Positions 1 to 8,851 are shown, numbered from the stretch's first letter. The stretch is 64,000 bases of DNA from Nocardia goodfellowii (GCF_017875645.1 NZ_JAGGMR010000001.1:4650001-4714000), one strand, 5' to 3'. Translations and numbers: made by a program. Notes: a model not told the origin generated them from the letters alone.

Positions 1-14
1 TCGAAGGAATACCG

Positions 15-533
15 TTGAACAGAACCAAACTTGCTGTCCTCTTCGCCGCGCTCCTGGGCTCGGTATCGGCGCCGGCACATGCCGAACCCGCGACACCCGG
101 AGCGCTGGAAGCTGGATTTCCCCATGTGTTCAGGCTCTTCCAGCTCAGCGACCCGGCTCACCCGGCCTGCGTCTACTACAACGAAGTCGCCGCGGGCCGC
201 GGCGAGGCCGTGGACGCCTCCAACTGCAGATCCGACGCACCGCATTGGTTCCAGCGGAATTCCCTGCCCGATTCCGTTCTCTTCCAGCTCGACGACTTCC
301 CCGGCAAGTGCCTCATCGGCGATACCTCCACCTCACCAGGTGTAGTGCTCGTCGGGTCCTGTGACGACCCGCGCGCGGGCTGGGTCGGAGGCGGCACCAT
401 CAACCCGCCCCGATGGGCGCTCGCGCCGAGTTCAGCACCGAATATGTATCTACGCGACAACGGGATAGCCCTGGTCCTGCAGCACACCGACAATCCGCTG
501 CAGACCCCGGGATACTACTGGAACCCTCAATAA
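15..533 (+). CDS. Secreted four-cysteine protein of unknown function
   Basis: A 172-residue product starting at TTG, with a GAAGGA ribosome-binding site at positions 3-8. Residues 1-23 form a signal peptide (basic start, hydrophobic core, APAHA before the cut), so it should be exported. The mature part has four cysteines (residues 52, 71, 99, 116), enough for two disulfides. The pattern of a cysteine-leucine strand, a VLVGSC strand and a downstream tryptophan vaguely recalls ricin-type beta-trefoil lectin repeats. That resemblance is inference only, since a full QxW motif is not seen. The gene lies near the window edge, so upstream partners are unknown. Its existence is well supported, its function is not. 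Confidence 0.72.
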   Translation: MNRTKLAVLFAALLGSVSAPAHAEPATPGALEAGFPHVFRLFQLSDPAHPACVYYNEVAAGRGEAVDASNCRSDAPHWFQRNSLPDSVLFQLDDFPGKCLIGDTSTSPGVVLVGSCDDPRAGWVGGGTINPPRWALAPSSAPNMYLRDNGIALVLQHTDNPLQTPGYYWNPQ

Positions 534-743
534 GCCAAGCATCTCAGCAAATAGACCAGCTTGCGGTCCCGTTGCTTGACCAAGTGCGTCCGCGAAGGCC
601 CTGGATTGCCGCGACCCGCGCGTCCCAAAGCGAACGAAAACGCACCACTGGATTCTTACGCCAAAGTCCATCGATCGCAGCACCGAGGTCCGGATCGTAA
701 CTGGCTCAGCACAGAAGCGGTTCGACAGCCACGAGCCGATGAC

Positions 744-1055
744 TCATGAACAGTCCCCGTGGTCGGTGCCGGGGTCTACGCAGCGGGCAAAGCACAGACT
801 GGATACACCGACGATCGAATCGAGCGCGGAGGGCGGCTCTACCCGGTTCGGGTGAGGCGTCCAGGAAAACGGGGCGTCGGGGTCGGGTAATTCCGCGTCG
901 TCGTTCGCGCGGCGGCGGATCTCTTCGAGAGTCCAGTTGCAGGCAAGAGCGCCAGTCCACCACCGAGTGATCGTCGCCCAGATGCACAGAAGCGTGTGAT
1001 CGCCGGGCCGTAAGGTCCAGCACCGGGTGACTGCGAAGAACTGCCCGTCGGTGGA
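744..1055 (-). pseudogene. Possible relic of a coding region (no start codon)
   Basis: The interval 534-1132 has no convincing intact gene. One minus-strand frame stays open for 104 codons between in-frame stops and reads like protein: the stretch WTLEEIRRRANDDAELPDP is followed by DAPFSWTPHPN, with good codon usage in that part. No ATG, GTG or TTG is in frame, so it cannot be expressed as it stands. It lies downstream of the ParB/Srx-like gene on the same strand. It may be the eroded C-terminal half of a former neighbour, or chance. I cannot name a family. Confidence 0.25.
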
Positions 1056-1132
1056 TTACGTTGGATGCGAGGGAAAGTCAGAGACGGTTCGGCTATCGGC
1101 GCCGAGCGCCTACCGTCCGGGTTTCCGGTCGG

Positions 1133-2041
1133 TCATCGGTCACGGTAGGGCTGGTCAGGTTGCTCGAATGGTCGCTGATCACGGCGCTCCAGCGCGGCCA
1201 TCGCCCACTTCATCTCCGGATGCTCAGCTGCGCGAGGGAAATGGTCTCGGACCTCTTCGGCCGTGATCGGTGGTGCGCCCACTCGCGCGATGCGCAGCAC
1301 GGTCGGGGCCAGTTCTTCGGCACGGTAGGCAGCGAGTTTGTGGTGACCGTCGAGAACGAAACCACTCCATAGGTTTTCGGCGCCGGCACGCAGGGTGATG
1401 ACCACCGGCCGAGCGCCCCGGCGGATTGCCGTGCGATACCGCTCGACCGTCTCGGTGTCGGTCGGTGGCCACTGCTCGGTCGGTGTCAGCCAGTCCTCCA
1501 ACGGGTAGATACCGCTCGGCTCGTCGGGCTGGGGTCCGCTGACGCCCCACTCCTGCGAGCTATACCAAGCCTGGAAGCCTTCGGCGATCCGCTTGGTTAC
1601 TGGTTCGGGGGATCGTAACTCGTAGCGGCCGTGGGCCATCAGCGCGAGCAGCGGCGCGAGAATTTCAGCGAGGTTGCCGTTGTCGTAGCCGTCGGTGGTC
1701 AGGTGACGCAATGCCTGCAACTGTTCGGGCCGGGGTGCTCGTTGCGGCGCCCGCATAACCAATCGGCCGATGCTGCCGGCGAAATCAGCTGTATCCAGCC
1801 CCGCCGCCGCCCCGCCCAAATAGAGCAGGCTTTGACCGTACTGTCCGTGCGATCCGCAATCACCCCGGACATCGATCACTCCCGCGCCCCCGGCGACGTC
1901 GACTACCTCGATGTTCACCTGTTGGACCGTACCCTCGACGACTGCCGAAAGGGACAATGTCACACGCACGCGCTCGCGCATGCCCGTGGGCACGCGGTCG
2001 GCATCGCGAGATACCCTGCGGCGCGCCGAGCTATCGGCCAT
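1133..2041 (-). CDS. ParB/Srx-like protein, paralogue 1
   Basis: A 302-residue cytosolic protein starting at ATG 2041. The conserved core near residues 226-240 reads WSGFVLDGHHKLAAY. This matches the DGxHRLxA signature of ParB/sulfiredoxin-fold proteins, which binds or hydrolyses nucleotides in that superfamily (family knowledge). Preceding it are a VIDVRGD block (about residues 55-61) and PRPEQLQALR (about 103-112). A second copy lies at 18.4-19.1 kb in the opposite orientation and matches over about 230 residues. No partner gene is conserved beside both copies. The fold is supported by the motif only, and function is unknown. An alternative start is the ATG at residue 21. Confidence 0.8.
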   Translation of the reverse strand: MADSSARRRVSRDADRVPTGMRERVRVTLSLSAVVEGTVQQVNIEVVDVAGGAGVIDVRGDCGSHGQYGQSLLYLGGAAAGLDTADFAGSIGRLVMRAPQRAPRPEQLQALRHLTTDGYDNGNLAEILAPLLALMAHGRYELRSPEPVTKRIAEGFQAWYSSQEWGVSGPQPDEPSGIYPLEDWLTPTEQWPPTDTETVERYRTAIRRGARPVVITLRAGAENLWSGFVLDGHHKLAAYRAEELAPTVLRIARVGAPPITAEEVRDHFPRAAEHPEMKWAMAALERRDQRPFEQPDQPYRDR

Positions 2042-2154
2042 GGTTGCAGTGGTTCAACGTTGTTGCGCGGCTCGCCCGATGATCGCTGACCGGGAGCGCA
2101 TCGTGCTGACTTCCGTTGGCGGACAACCGAACTGAATTTCGGTAGATTGAGATC

Positions 2155-2547
2155 GTGACCAAGCTGCGAGACCTGCAACACCGGGTAGTAACGACAGGGC
2201 AACGGTACATCGGTAACCCGATCCTGGGTCGGCTGCCGGTTCAGACTTTGCTCGAAACAACGGGACGTAAGAGTGGTCAGCCGCGGATCACGCCGATCGG
2301 CGGCCGCCGAAGCGGCAACTCCTTCTGGCTCGTTTCCGAGTTCGGCGAGAAATCGCAATACATCCGGAACATCCAGGCGGACAACCATGTTCGGCTGCGT
2401 ATTCGTGGTCGGTGGTACTCCGGCACAGCTCACTTGATGCCCGGCGACGACGCACGAGCTCGGCTGCGTGAACTGCCGCGGGCCAACAGTGCAGTTGTGC
2501 GAGCGCTCGGTACCGATCTGCTGACCGTTCGCATCGACTTGGATTGA
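2155..2547 (+). CDS. Ddn-family F420-dependent nitroreductase/quinone reductase
   Basis: A 130-residue product from GTG 2155. Length and motifs match the deazaflavin (F420)-dependent nitroreductase family, the Ddn-like split-barrel proteins of mycobacteria and nocardiae. The diagnostic part is LLETTGRKSGQPRITPI near residues 31-47, which includes the GRKSG segment that contacts the cofactor phosphates in this family. FWLVSEFGEK and the arginine-rich IRNIQADNHVRLRIRGRW follow. Members use reduced F420 to reduce quinones or nitro compounds near the membrane; the substrate here is unknown. It stands alone between a minus-strand gene and the convergent Rieske oxygenase. Confidence 0.88.
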   Translation: MTKLRDLQHRVVTTGQRYIGNPILGRLPVQTLLETTGRKSGQPRITPIGGRRSGNSFWLVSEFGEKSQYIRNIQADNHVRLRIRGRWYSGTAHLMPGDDARARLRELPRANSAVVRALGTDLLTVRIDLD

Positions 2548-2725
2548 CTCTCGTACTTTCCGTCAGCGAATTCATCCGGTCGAATGGCTGAGGCGTACGG
2601 CTATCCATCCGGGCGTCCGGATCGGCCTGGCCACCGCCTGTCGAAGGCACCATCATGCCGGCGTGTGGGTCGGTCGTCGGTGAGCTGCGTGACGGACCGG
2701 TACTTGCGATCTTCAGGTGTCGCTG

Positions 2726-2758
2726 GGCCCCGATCCCGAGCGAGCTCGGGTCGGGGCC
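2726..2758 (-). terminator. Hairpin terminator after the Rieske gene
   Basis: The left arm GGCCCCGATCCCGAGC (2726-2741) pairs with GCTCGGGTCGGGGCC (2744-2758), leaving one bulged T and a tight CGAG-type loop. It lies 14 bases past the stop of the minus-strand Rieske gene, where a terminator is expected. No long T run follows, which is usual in actinobacteria. It could also stop readthrough from the plus strand. Confidence 0.65.
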
Positions 2759-2771
2759 AGTTGCTCAGGTG

Positions 2772-3938
2772 CTAATGCTTGCGGAATGCCGGGCGCAGGA
2801 TGTCCCACACTTGCCGTTGGAATGCGTGGATGACTCCCTCGGGGCCATTCATGAGCGGGCCGGGTTCGTAATAGCCGGACTCGAGACCGTGTTGCACCTG
2901 TTCCAAGACCTCGATGTCCTCGGCGACCCCTCGGCCGAATAGAAGGGCGTTCATTTTCTCGACCGGTTCGGTCGGTAGTTCGGGTCGCTGGTATGCGCTG
3001 CTGATGGTTCGAGTAGTGCCAGGACCGGTGGGTTCGAAACGCAGGATGTGCTCGCCGACATACCCGCTGACGATCAGCGTGTTGGGCCACAGGGTGTATT
3101 GGGCATATCCGTACTGGCTACCGGTCTTTCCGTCGGGGAATTCAGCCTGCCATTGCGGTGCCAGGTGTTGGCCGACGACCATCCCGAACTTTCCGCTGGT
3201 GTTGAGCTCGTAGTCGAATTCGGCGCCGGTGACAGCGCAGATTGTCTGTGGGTGGATCGTCGGGCAGTGGTAGCACTCATTCGCGTTGTCCACAGCGAGT
3301 TTCCAGTTCGCACGGACTACGCCGTGGTCTTCGGTGCCCGCCGGTACCGGGATCAGTCCGCTGTTCGGGTCGGCGAAGGGGAAGTCGTAACCGGCCCGCT
3401 CCATCATCGCTGGCATGTCACCGAGCTGGTCGAGGAGCGATTCCTGCGGTTCGAGGCAGACGAAGACGATACCGCCGAAAGTGTCCACCGAGATCGGCCG
3501 CAAGGCCAGTGTATTCGCGGGCGGCAGATCACCCTTGTTGCGCTGCGGTATGCCTTTCAGCGAGCCATCCAGGGAGTAGGTCCAGCCGTGGTAGGCGCAC
3601 TGCAGGGTGCGGCAGTTGCCACTACCGGTTGCGACGGTATTGGCTCGGTGCCTGCACACATTGATGAACGCTCGCAGCGTGCCGTCCCGGTCGCGCACCA
3701 CCACTACCGGCACGGCGGCGACTTCGGTTGTCAGGTAGTCGCCCGGGTCACGCAGCTCGTGCAGCGTCGCGACGGCTTGCCAGGCGCGGCCCAGGAGCAG
3801 CCGCTGTTCCAGCCGGAACAGCGCAGGGTCGTAGTAGAAGCTGGCGGGCAGTGCGCGCCGGTCGCTGAGTAGTCGGTCTACTTCTTCCGGGTCGATCGCG
3901 CCGACTCCCGCGGCGAGTTGGTCCACTGTGGCCGACAT
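2772..3938 (-). CDS. Rieske non-heme iron oxygenase, catalytic (alpha) subunit
   Basis: A 388-residue product. ATG 3938 was chosen because an upstream extension to about 4025 would cross the operator-like repeat at 4003-4028. The N-terminal Rieske domain has CRHR at residue 95 and CAYHGW at 114, giving the Cys-X-His...Cys-X2-His [2Fe-2S] ligand set. The C-terminal SRPBCC domain has ANECYHCPTIHP near 219-230, supplying the two iron-binding histidines. These enzymes hydroxylate or demethylate aromatic rings or quaternary amines using a separate reductase. No reductase or ferredoxin gene lies nearby, so electrons must come from elsewhere. The divergent TetR gene probably controls it. The substrate is unknown. 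Confidence 0.92.
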   Translation of the reverse strand: MSATVDQLAAGVGAIDPEEVDRLLSDRRALPASFYYDPALFRLEQRLLLGRAWQAVATLHELRDPGDYLTTEVAAVPVVVVRDRDGTLRAFINVCRHRANTVATGSGNCRTLQCAYHGWTYSLDGSLKGIPQRNKGDLPPANTLALRPISVDTFGGIVFVCLEPQESLLDQLGDMPAMMERAGYDFPFADPNSGLIPVPAGTEDHGVVRANWKLAVDNANECYHCPTIHPQTICAVTGAEFDYELNTSGKFGMVVGQHLAPQWQAEFPDGKTGSQYGYAQYTLWPNTLIVSGYVGEHILRFEPTGPGTTRTISSAYQRPELPTEPVEKMNALLFGRGVAEDIEVLEQVQHGLESGYYEPGPLMNGPEGVIHAFQRQVWDILRPAFRKH

Positions 3939-4002
3939 GTGGTGTCTCCGTTCTTCGCGTAATGCGCTGTGCCGGATGCCCGGCTGCCGCCACGATAGGA
4001 AT

Positions 4003-4028
4003 AAAATGAGGCACACATGTCTCACTTT
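4003..4028. promoter_or_regulatory. Imperfect inverted repeat, probable TetR operator
   Basis: AAAATGAGGCA (4003-4013) faces TGTCTCACTTT (4018-4028); nine of eleven positions are complementary around a five-base centre. The repeat sits between the divergent Rieske and TetR genes, 65 bases before one start and 38 before the other. This is the usual place for a TetR dimer to control both. Assignment to this regulator is inference from position. Confidence 0.55.
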
Positions 4029-4065
4029 CCGAGCGCGCGGACAGCTGGGCCGCTAAGGTCGACAC

Positions 4066-4614
4066 GTGCGCGTGGACGCGGCCGGCAACCGCGAACGGAT
4101 CATCGAGGCCTATCGACAGCTGGTCGCCCCCGCGAATCCGGACCCGCGGATGGACGATGTCGCGACAGCGGCCGGCATCGCGCGTGGCACTCTCTACCGG
4201 CACTTCAAAGACCGGGACACACTGCGCAGGGCTGTGCACGTCCGCGTTCTGGACGAGACGGAACAGCTGATGCGCGACGCGGCCGGCCGGGCTGCCCCGG
4301 TGGAACATGTACTGGGCACTGTTGTGCGGGAGAGTTTCGACCGAGTTCGGTTGGTGCAGTTACTCTCCAGCCACCAAGACTATTTCGATCGGCGGATCGC
4401 CCGCCGCTGGGCCAGGTGGAAACGCCCGCTGATCGAACTGGTGCTCGCCGCGCAGCGCCGCGGCGAGTTGCGCGCCGACCTCCCCGCCGATTGGCTCGTC
4501 GACACCCTGTTGTGGACCGTGTACGCGATCGCTATGAGCGACACACCACCGGGTCATCGCGATCCGGCGGACGCGGCGCTCTCCCTGTTCCTCGAAGGCG
4601 CCCGACCTCGGTGA
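4066..4614 (+). CDS. TetR-family regulator divergent from the Rieske oxygenase
   Basis: A 182-residue protein from GTG 4066. The N-terminal helix-turn-helix is typical of TetR (DDVATAAGIARGTLYRHF near residues 26-43), and the rest is an all-helical ligand-binding region. It is transcribed away from the Rieske gene with an operator-like repeat between them, so it most likely represses that oxygenase and itself until an inducer binds. No downstream gene is close enough to form an operon. Confidence 0.9.
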   Translation: MRVDAAGNRERIIEAYRQLVAPANPDPRMDDVATAAGIARGTLYRHFKDRDTLRRAVHVRVLDETEQLMRDAAGRAAPVEHVLGTVVRESFDRVRLVQLLSSHQDYFDRRIARRWARWKRPLIELVLAAQRRGELRADLPADWLVDTLLWTVYAIAMSDTPPGHRDPADAALSLFLEGARPR

Positions 4615-4735
4615 AAGCGAGTTGGTAGCTGGCTGCCCGCACCTGCCGCGACCCGCGTGTTGCGAACGGGCGCATGGGAGATCAACTGGCCGAGCGACTC
4701 CCAACCGCTGGCACTGGCTGCCGAGAATCGCCTGA

Positions 4736-5365
4736 TCAGTCTCCAGGATCTCCCGTGGCCCGAGACTTGCTGATGAAGATGCGGTCCAATTGCCTGTCGA
4801 TCAGCTCGACTGCACGCTCTGCGGACAGTTGCGCGAGCAGTACTCGGGTTTGCAGGCCTTCAGTCCCCGCCAGAAGAAAAGCCGCCTCGGCCGCGGGATC
4901 GGTATCGTCGCGGACCTGGCCGAGCCGCTGCCCTTCAATGATCAAGTCGGCCACCAGGTTCGCCAGTGCGGGCGGCGAATCCCGAGCCACCGCGACGAGG
5001 GCGGGTTCGGTCAGAAATCGGATGAAATACGCCGCGTAAACAACGTGGCGGTTACGGCGTTCCTCATCGAGCGGCAGCATTTCATGTAGGACACCGCGCA
5101 CGATCGCGCGCATACCCGGCGCTTCGCCGAGGGCGGCCATCCGTTCTTTCGCTTGTTGTTCTGCGTCGTTGTTGAGTATTTCCAAGGCGCCGAGCAGCAG
5201 CTGCTCCCGAGTGCCGAAGTAGTACTGCAGAAGTCGTGCCGAGACTCCGGCCTCCGCGGCGACCAGCCGCAGGGTTACTTGTTCGAGCCCGCCGCGTCCG
5301 GCCAGCCGCCACACCGCTTCCGCGATCTGGTGGCGGCGCAAATCATGGTCGACCTGCCGGGGCAT
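4736..5365 (-). CDS. TetR-family regulator, probably of the adjacent esterase operon
   Basis: A 209-residue regulator from ATG 5365 with a canonical TetR helix-turn-helix (VAAEAGVSARLLQYYFGTRE near residues 34-53) and a helical C-terminal domain. It diverges from the small membrane protein and carboxylesterase lipoprotein genes. The 113-base gap holds a perfect 16-bp palindrome at 5422-5437, its likely operator. The inducing ligand is unknown. Confidence 0.9.
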   Translation of the reverse strand: MPRQVDHDLRRHQIAEAVWRLAGRGGLEQVTLRLVAAEAGVSARLLQYYFGTREQLLLGALEILNNDAEQQAKERMAALGEAPGMRAIVRGVLHEMLPLDEERRNRHVVYAAYFIRFLTEPALVAVARDSPPALANLVADLIIEGQRLGQVRDDTDPAAEAAFLLAGTEGLQTRVLLAQLSAERAVELIDRQLDRIFISKSRATGDPGD

Positions 5366-5421
5366 GGGCCTTCTCCTTCCGACAGCTCAATGTGTGGTGC
5401 GATCGTATCAACAACCTGTTA

Positions 5422-5437
5422 TGGTTCGATCGAACCA
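5422..5437. promoter_or_regulatory. Perfect 16-bp palindrome TGGTTCGATCGAACCA
   Basis: The sequence equals its own reverse complement. It lies 56 bases before the TetR start and 41 before the membrane-protein start, so one bound dimer could control both divergent promoters. It is a strong operator candidate for the TetR protein encoded at 4736-5365. Confidence 0.7.
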
Positions 5438-5478
5438 CAAAGGCGATGTGCTCGCGAGAGCAAGAGGAGAAGGCGACA

Positions 5479-5700
5479 GTGCGTCACACAATTACCCTGG
5501 TCCTGGGAATGATTCTGCTGGTGCTGGGTGTGCAGAGTGGTATCCGATTGATCGCCGACCATTCGGACGGCGGAGTGCTCGGTGGGCTCGCGGGCGGATT
5601 TCCGGTCTTGCTGACCTGCTATGTCGTGATGGGTGCCGCAGGCGCCGCCTTGGCTGGCTGGGGGAGTCGCGGGGCCAAGCGAACCGGGCGCGGCAAGTGA
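5479..5700 (+). CDS. Small two-helix membrane protein
   Basis: A 73-residue protein from GTG 5479, with AGAGGAGAAGG just upstream as ribosome-binding site. It has two membrane segments (about residues 4-23 and 37-62) and a basic tail ending GAKRTGRGK, predicted to be cytoplasmic. Its TGA overlaps the GTG of the next gene (GTGA, 5697-5700), so the two are translationally coupled. No family is recognised. It may help the neighbouring lipoprotein esterase or the envelope. Confidence 0.72.
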   Translation: MRHTITLVLGMILLVLGVQSGIRLIADHSDGGVLGGLAGGFPVLLTCYVVMGAAGAALAGWGSRGAKRTGRGK

Positions 5701-7259
5701 GCCGCCGTCGAGTTCCGGCCGCCTGCATTCTTGCTGTGCTGCTCGGGCTGACGGGGTGTGGATCGTCGGCCGGACACTTGGGTGAGCAGAATGGCGATTC
5801 GGTGGTCGCCACCGAGTCCGGCAGGGTCCGCGGTGGCGGCGATGACCGGGTGCGACACTTCCGGGGCATCCCGTACGCGGCCGCGCCGATCAACGAGAAG
5901 CGTTGGGCCGCACCGCAACCTGTGCAGAGTTGGACGGGTGTGCGCGAGGCGACGAACCCGGGTCCGGTCTGCGTGCAACCGGAAGCATCCGATATGCCAT
6001 CCGGTGTTCCGCAGAGCGAGGACTGCTTGACTCTCGACGTGACCGTGCCCACCGGACCCGGCGAGAATCGCCCGGTCATGGTGTGGCTCCCGGGCGGCGG
6101 CTTCATCACCGGCGCCGGCTCGATCTACGATCCGACACGTCTGGCGCGGACCGGCGACATCGTGGTGGTCACCGTGAACTACCGGTTGGGTGTGTACGGC
6201 TTCTTCGCCCACCCGGAACTGGGCGACAGCAACTTCGGGCTCCAAGATCAAATGGCGGCGCTGCGCTGGGTTCGAGCCAATATCGCCCACTTCGGCGGGG
6301 ATCCAGCCCAGGTCACCTTGGCTGGAGCCTCCGCCGGTGCGATGAGCGCATGCACCCTCATGACAGCGCCGGAAGCGCGAAACCTGTTCCAGCGTGCGAT
6401 CGTTCAAAGCGGATCCTGCCGGACCAGCCACCCTGCCGGGGCTCTCGGGGAAGGTGTCGGCGCGATCTCGACCTGGCAGCCGCTCGCCACCATCCAGGGT
6501 GCCGCTCAGGCTTTGGCCGGGCACCTGTCTTGCGCCGACCTCGCTTGTCTGCGTGCGCTGCCTGCCGAGACCCTACTTCCGTACACCGCCATGTTCCCGC
6601 TTGTCGCGTATGAAACGCCCCTCGTGCCGAGGGAGCCGAGTAACGCTTTCGCCGCCGGACAAGCGTCCAACATCGCACTGCTGCGAGGCAATACGTTCGA
6701 TGAACATGCCGAGTTCACCGTGAGCGCCTATCCGGAGCCGATTACCGCCGATCGGTACTCGGCAATCCTGAAAACCGCGTTCGGCAACGCTGCTGACCAC
6801 GTCGAAAGTTCCTACCCAGTAGACGAATTCAGTTCACCGACCGCCGCGGCCAGCCGCGTCTTCAGCGACCGCGACTGGATCTGTGGTTCCTGGAGGTCCG
6901 GGCGTGACCACGCCGAACGGGCTCCCACCTATGTCTATACCTTCACCGACTCCACCGCCCCGACCCCTGGCGGAAATCCGGTGCCCGCGCTCGTGCAACC
7001 CGCGACCGTCCACGGATCAGAGGTGTACTTCCTCTTCGACTTCCACGACGGCCCGCAGCTCACCAGCGCTCAGCGCTCCCTGGCCGAACAACTCGCCGGG
7101 TATTGGAGTCGATTCATCCGAACCGGCGACCCGAACGGGGATTCCGCGCCCACCTGGCCTCGACTCGACGCTTCAGATCTGGCTCTCTCGCTCAACCCTG
7201 ACACAATCGAACCCGTCAACATGCGGACCACCCACCACTGCGATCTGTGGGACGCGTGA
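5697..7259 (+). CDS. Carboxylesterase type B, exported lipoprotein
   Basis: A 520-residue protein from GTG 5697. Residues 1-21 form a lipoprotein signal ending in the lipobox LTGC (Cys21), so the enzyme is likely anchored outside the membrane. Family marks are FRGIPYAAAP (about 55-64), EDCLTLDV (108-115), the oxyanion segment GGGF (133-136) and the nucleophile elbow GASAG with Ser212. Most relatives have GESAG there, so the Glu-to-Ala change is notable. A catalytic His is likely in VHGSEVYFLF. It should hydrolyse carboxylic esters; the natural substrate is unknown. It is coupled to the preceding small membrane protein and probably under the upstream TetR operator. Confidence 0.92.
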   Translation: MSRRRVPAACILAVLLGLTGCGSSAGHLGEQNGDSVVATESGRVRGGGDDRVRHFRGIPYAAAPINEKRWAAPQPVQSWTGVREATNPGPVCVQPEASDMPSGVPQSEDCLTLDVTVPTGPGENRPVMVWLPGGGFITGAGSIYDPTRLARTGDIVVVTVNYRLGVYGFFAHPELGDSNFGLQDQMAALRWVRANIAHFGGDPAQVTLAGASAGAMSACTLMTAPEARNLFQRAIVQSGSCRTSHPAGALGEGVGAISTWQPLATIQGAAQALAGHLSCADLACLRALPAETLLPYTAMFPLVAYETPLVPREPSNAFAAGQASNIALLRGNTFDEHAEFTVSAYPEPITADRYSAILKTAFGNAADHVESSYPVDEFSSPTAAASRVFSDRDWICGSWRSGRDHAERAPTYVYTFTDSTAPTPGGNPVPALVQPATVHGSEVYFLFDFHDGPQLTSAQRSLAEQLAGYWSRFIRTGDPNGDSAPTWPRLDASDLALSLNPDTIEPVNMRTTHHCDLWDA

Positions 7260-7364
7260 GGCGGATTCGGTGACGCATCTCTGCCCCGCTCAGGGGACAC
7301 CCTGACACGGCTTGGGGGATGGCGCCGGATGTGTGGACGAGCTTGCGGTCATAACGTCGGGCTT

Positions 7365-7898
7365 ATGAGGCCAACCACAATTCCCCTTGCGACCACCGGT
7401 GCGTACGCGACGATGGCCAGTCTCGTTTTCGCGATCACTGCCGCCGAGACGATCTTCGTGTATCCCAACATGTTTCGCGACGTCCCGGAATCACTGGCGT
7501 TGGCCGACGAGTTCATGACCGTGGTGGATATCGGCAGCGTGATGCGCCCGATGGGCGGGGTGATGACACTGTGCGCGGTGATCGCGATCGTGGTCGCGCT
7601 GTGGGCACGGCAGGCTCGAGGTTGGGTCGCCGCATCGCTCGTTTTCCTGATCAGCGGTCAGTTCCTGCTGTCGGTCCTCTACCAGTGGCCGCGGGCGAGC
7701 ATCTTGGGTGAACGAGACCAGCACACACTGGAGGAGATCGAGCGCGCGGCGACGGAATTCCTTGTCGGACATGGGTTCCGGATCGTCGCGTCGCTCGCCA
7801 CGGCGGTATTGGCGATAGCCGCGGTGTTCTCGATTTACCGTGCCCGGGTCCTCGCGGAGGCGCGGCGCGGACATGCGGGAGATGAAGGGGCCGAGTGA
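7365..7898 (+). CDS. Four-helix membrane protein, DUF1772-like
   Basis: A 177-residue product from ATG 7365 (ATG 7329 is an alternative with a less natural N-terminus). Four hydrophobic stretches near residues 10-30, 58-77, 85-103 and 140-160 predict an integral membrane protein. The arrangement resembles DUF1772/anthrone-oxygenase-like proteins: a first helix followed by a YPNMFRDVP loop, and a long loop before the last helix. Some relatives in polyketide clusters act on anthrones, but nothing here shows such a role. It precedes the dehalogenase-like hydrolase. Confidence 0.7.
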   Translation: MRPTTIPLATTGAYATMASLVFAITAAETIFVYPNMFRDVPESLALADEFMTVVDIGSVMRPMGGVMTLCAVIAIVVALWARQARGWVAASLVFLISGQFLLSVLYQWPRASILGERDQHTLEEIERAATEFLVGHGFRIVASLATAVLAIAAVFSIYRARVLAEARRGHAGDEGAE

Positions 7899-7990
7899 CT
7901 TCCGCCGCGGGCTTGTTCATGATCTTCTCGGCGGGGTCTTCCGCGCCTCGGTGGCGCACCTGTAGCCTCGCGTCAGAGGGGAGGGGCTTG

Positions 7991-8851
7991 ATGTTGATCG
8001 ATTTTGTTCCCGACAGGGAGCTGTACCCATTCGAGTCGCGCTGGTTCGACTCGTCTGCCGGGCGGGTGCACTACATCGATGAGGGCAGCGGACCGGCGAT
8101 CCTGTTCTGTCACGGTGCTCCGGCGTGGAGTTTCCTCTATCGCGACATCGTGCAGGGCTTGCGTGATCGGTACCGGTGTATCGCCGTCGACTATCTGGGT
8201 TTCGGATTGTCCGAACGGCCTACGGGTTTCGGTTACACCGTCGCTGAGCACACCACGGTCCTCGGCGAGCTGATCGATCACCTGCGACTCGACGACTTCG
8301 TTCTGATGGGACACGACTGGGGTGGACCCATCGGTCTGGGCGCGCTCACCGAACGCGCGGCTCGGGTGCGGGGGATCGTGCTGGGCAACACGGTGTTCTG
8401 GCCGATCGAAGCGATAGCTAATCGGGCTTTCAGCGCGATCATGAGCAGCCGTCCGATGCAGCGGCGGATACTCGAACAGAATTTCCTTGTCGAGCGGGTC
8501 TTGCTCGCGGAGTTGGGGCGCACACTCACCGCGGCCGAGGCGGACCATTACCGCGCGGTGCAGCCCACTGCGGAGGCCCGGCGCGGACTGGCCATCATGC
8601 CCAAAGAGATCCGTGCCGCGCGCCCGCTGTTGGACCGGCTTGCCCGAGACGTGCCTGTTCTGCTCGGTGACAAGCCGACCCTGCTGGTGTGGGGCATGCG
8701 GGACATGGTGTTCCGTGCGAACGACTGCATTCCTCGGATGCGGGCCGCCTTCACCGATCTCGACGTGGTCGAGCTACCACACGCCCGGCACTTCATTCAG
8801 GAACATGCATCGGATGCGATCACAGCGGCGATCACAAAACGATTCCCGTAA
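7991..8851 (+). CDS. Haloalkane-dehalogenase-like alpha/beta hydrolase
   Basis: A 286-residue protein. ATG 7991 was chosen for the purine-rich GAGGGGAGGGG just upstream; the frame is open to GTG 7895. Oxyanion motif HGAP is at 41-44. The elbow GHDWGG at 107-112 gives an aspartate nucleophile (Asp109) followed by Trp110, the halide-binding tryptophan position of haloalkane dehalogenases. GMRDMVF supplies the second acid as in the DhlA subgroup, and HARHF the histidine. Such enzymes turn haloalkanes into alcohols and halide, but epoxide hydrolases share the Asp nucleophile. A dehalogenase is more likely given Asp-Trp. It lies 92 bases after the membrane protein, possibly co-transcribed. Confidence 0.85.
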   Translation: MLIDFVPDRELYPFESRWFDSSAGRVHYIDEGSGPAILFCHGAPAWSFLYRDIVQGLRDRYRCIAVDYLGFGLSERPTGFGYTVAEHTTVLGELIDHLRLDDFVLMGHDWGGPIGLGALTERAARVRGIVLGNTVFWPIEAIANRAFSAIMSSRPMQRRILEQNFLVERVLLAELGRTLTAAEADHYRAVQPTAEARRGLAIMPKEIRAARPLLDRLARDVPVLLGDKPTLLVWGMRDMVFRANDCIPRMRAAFTDLDVVELPHARHFIQEHASDAITAAITKRFP

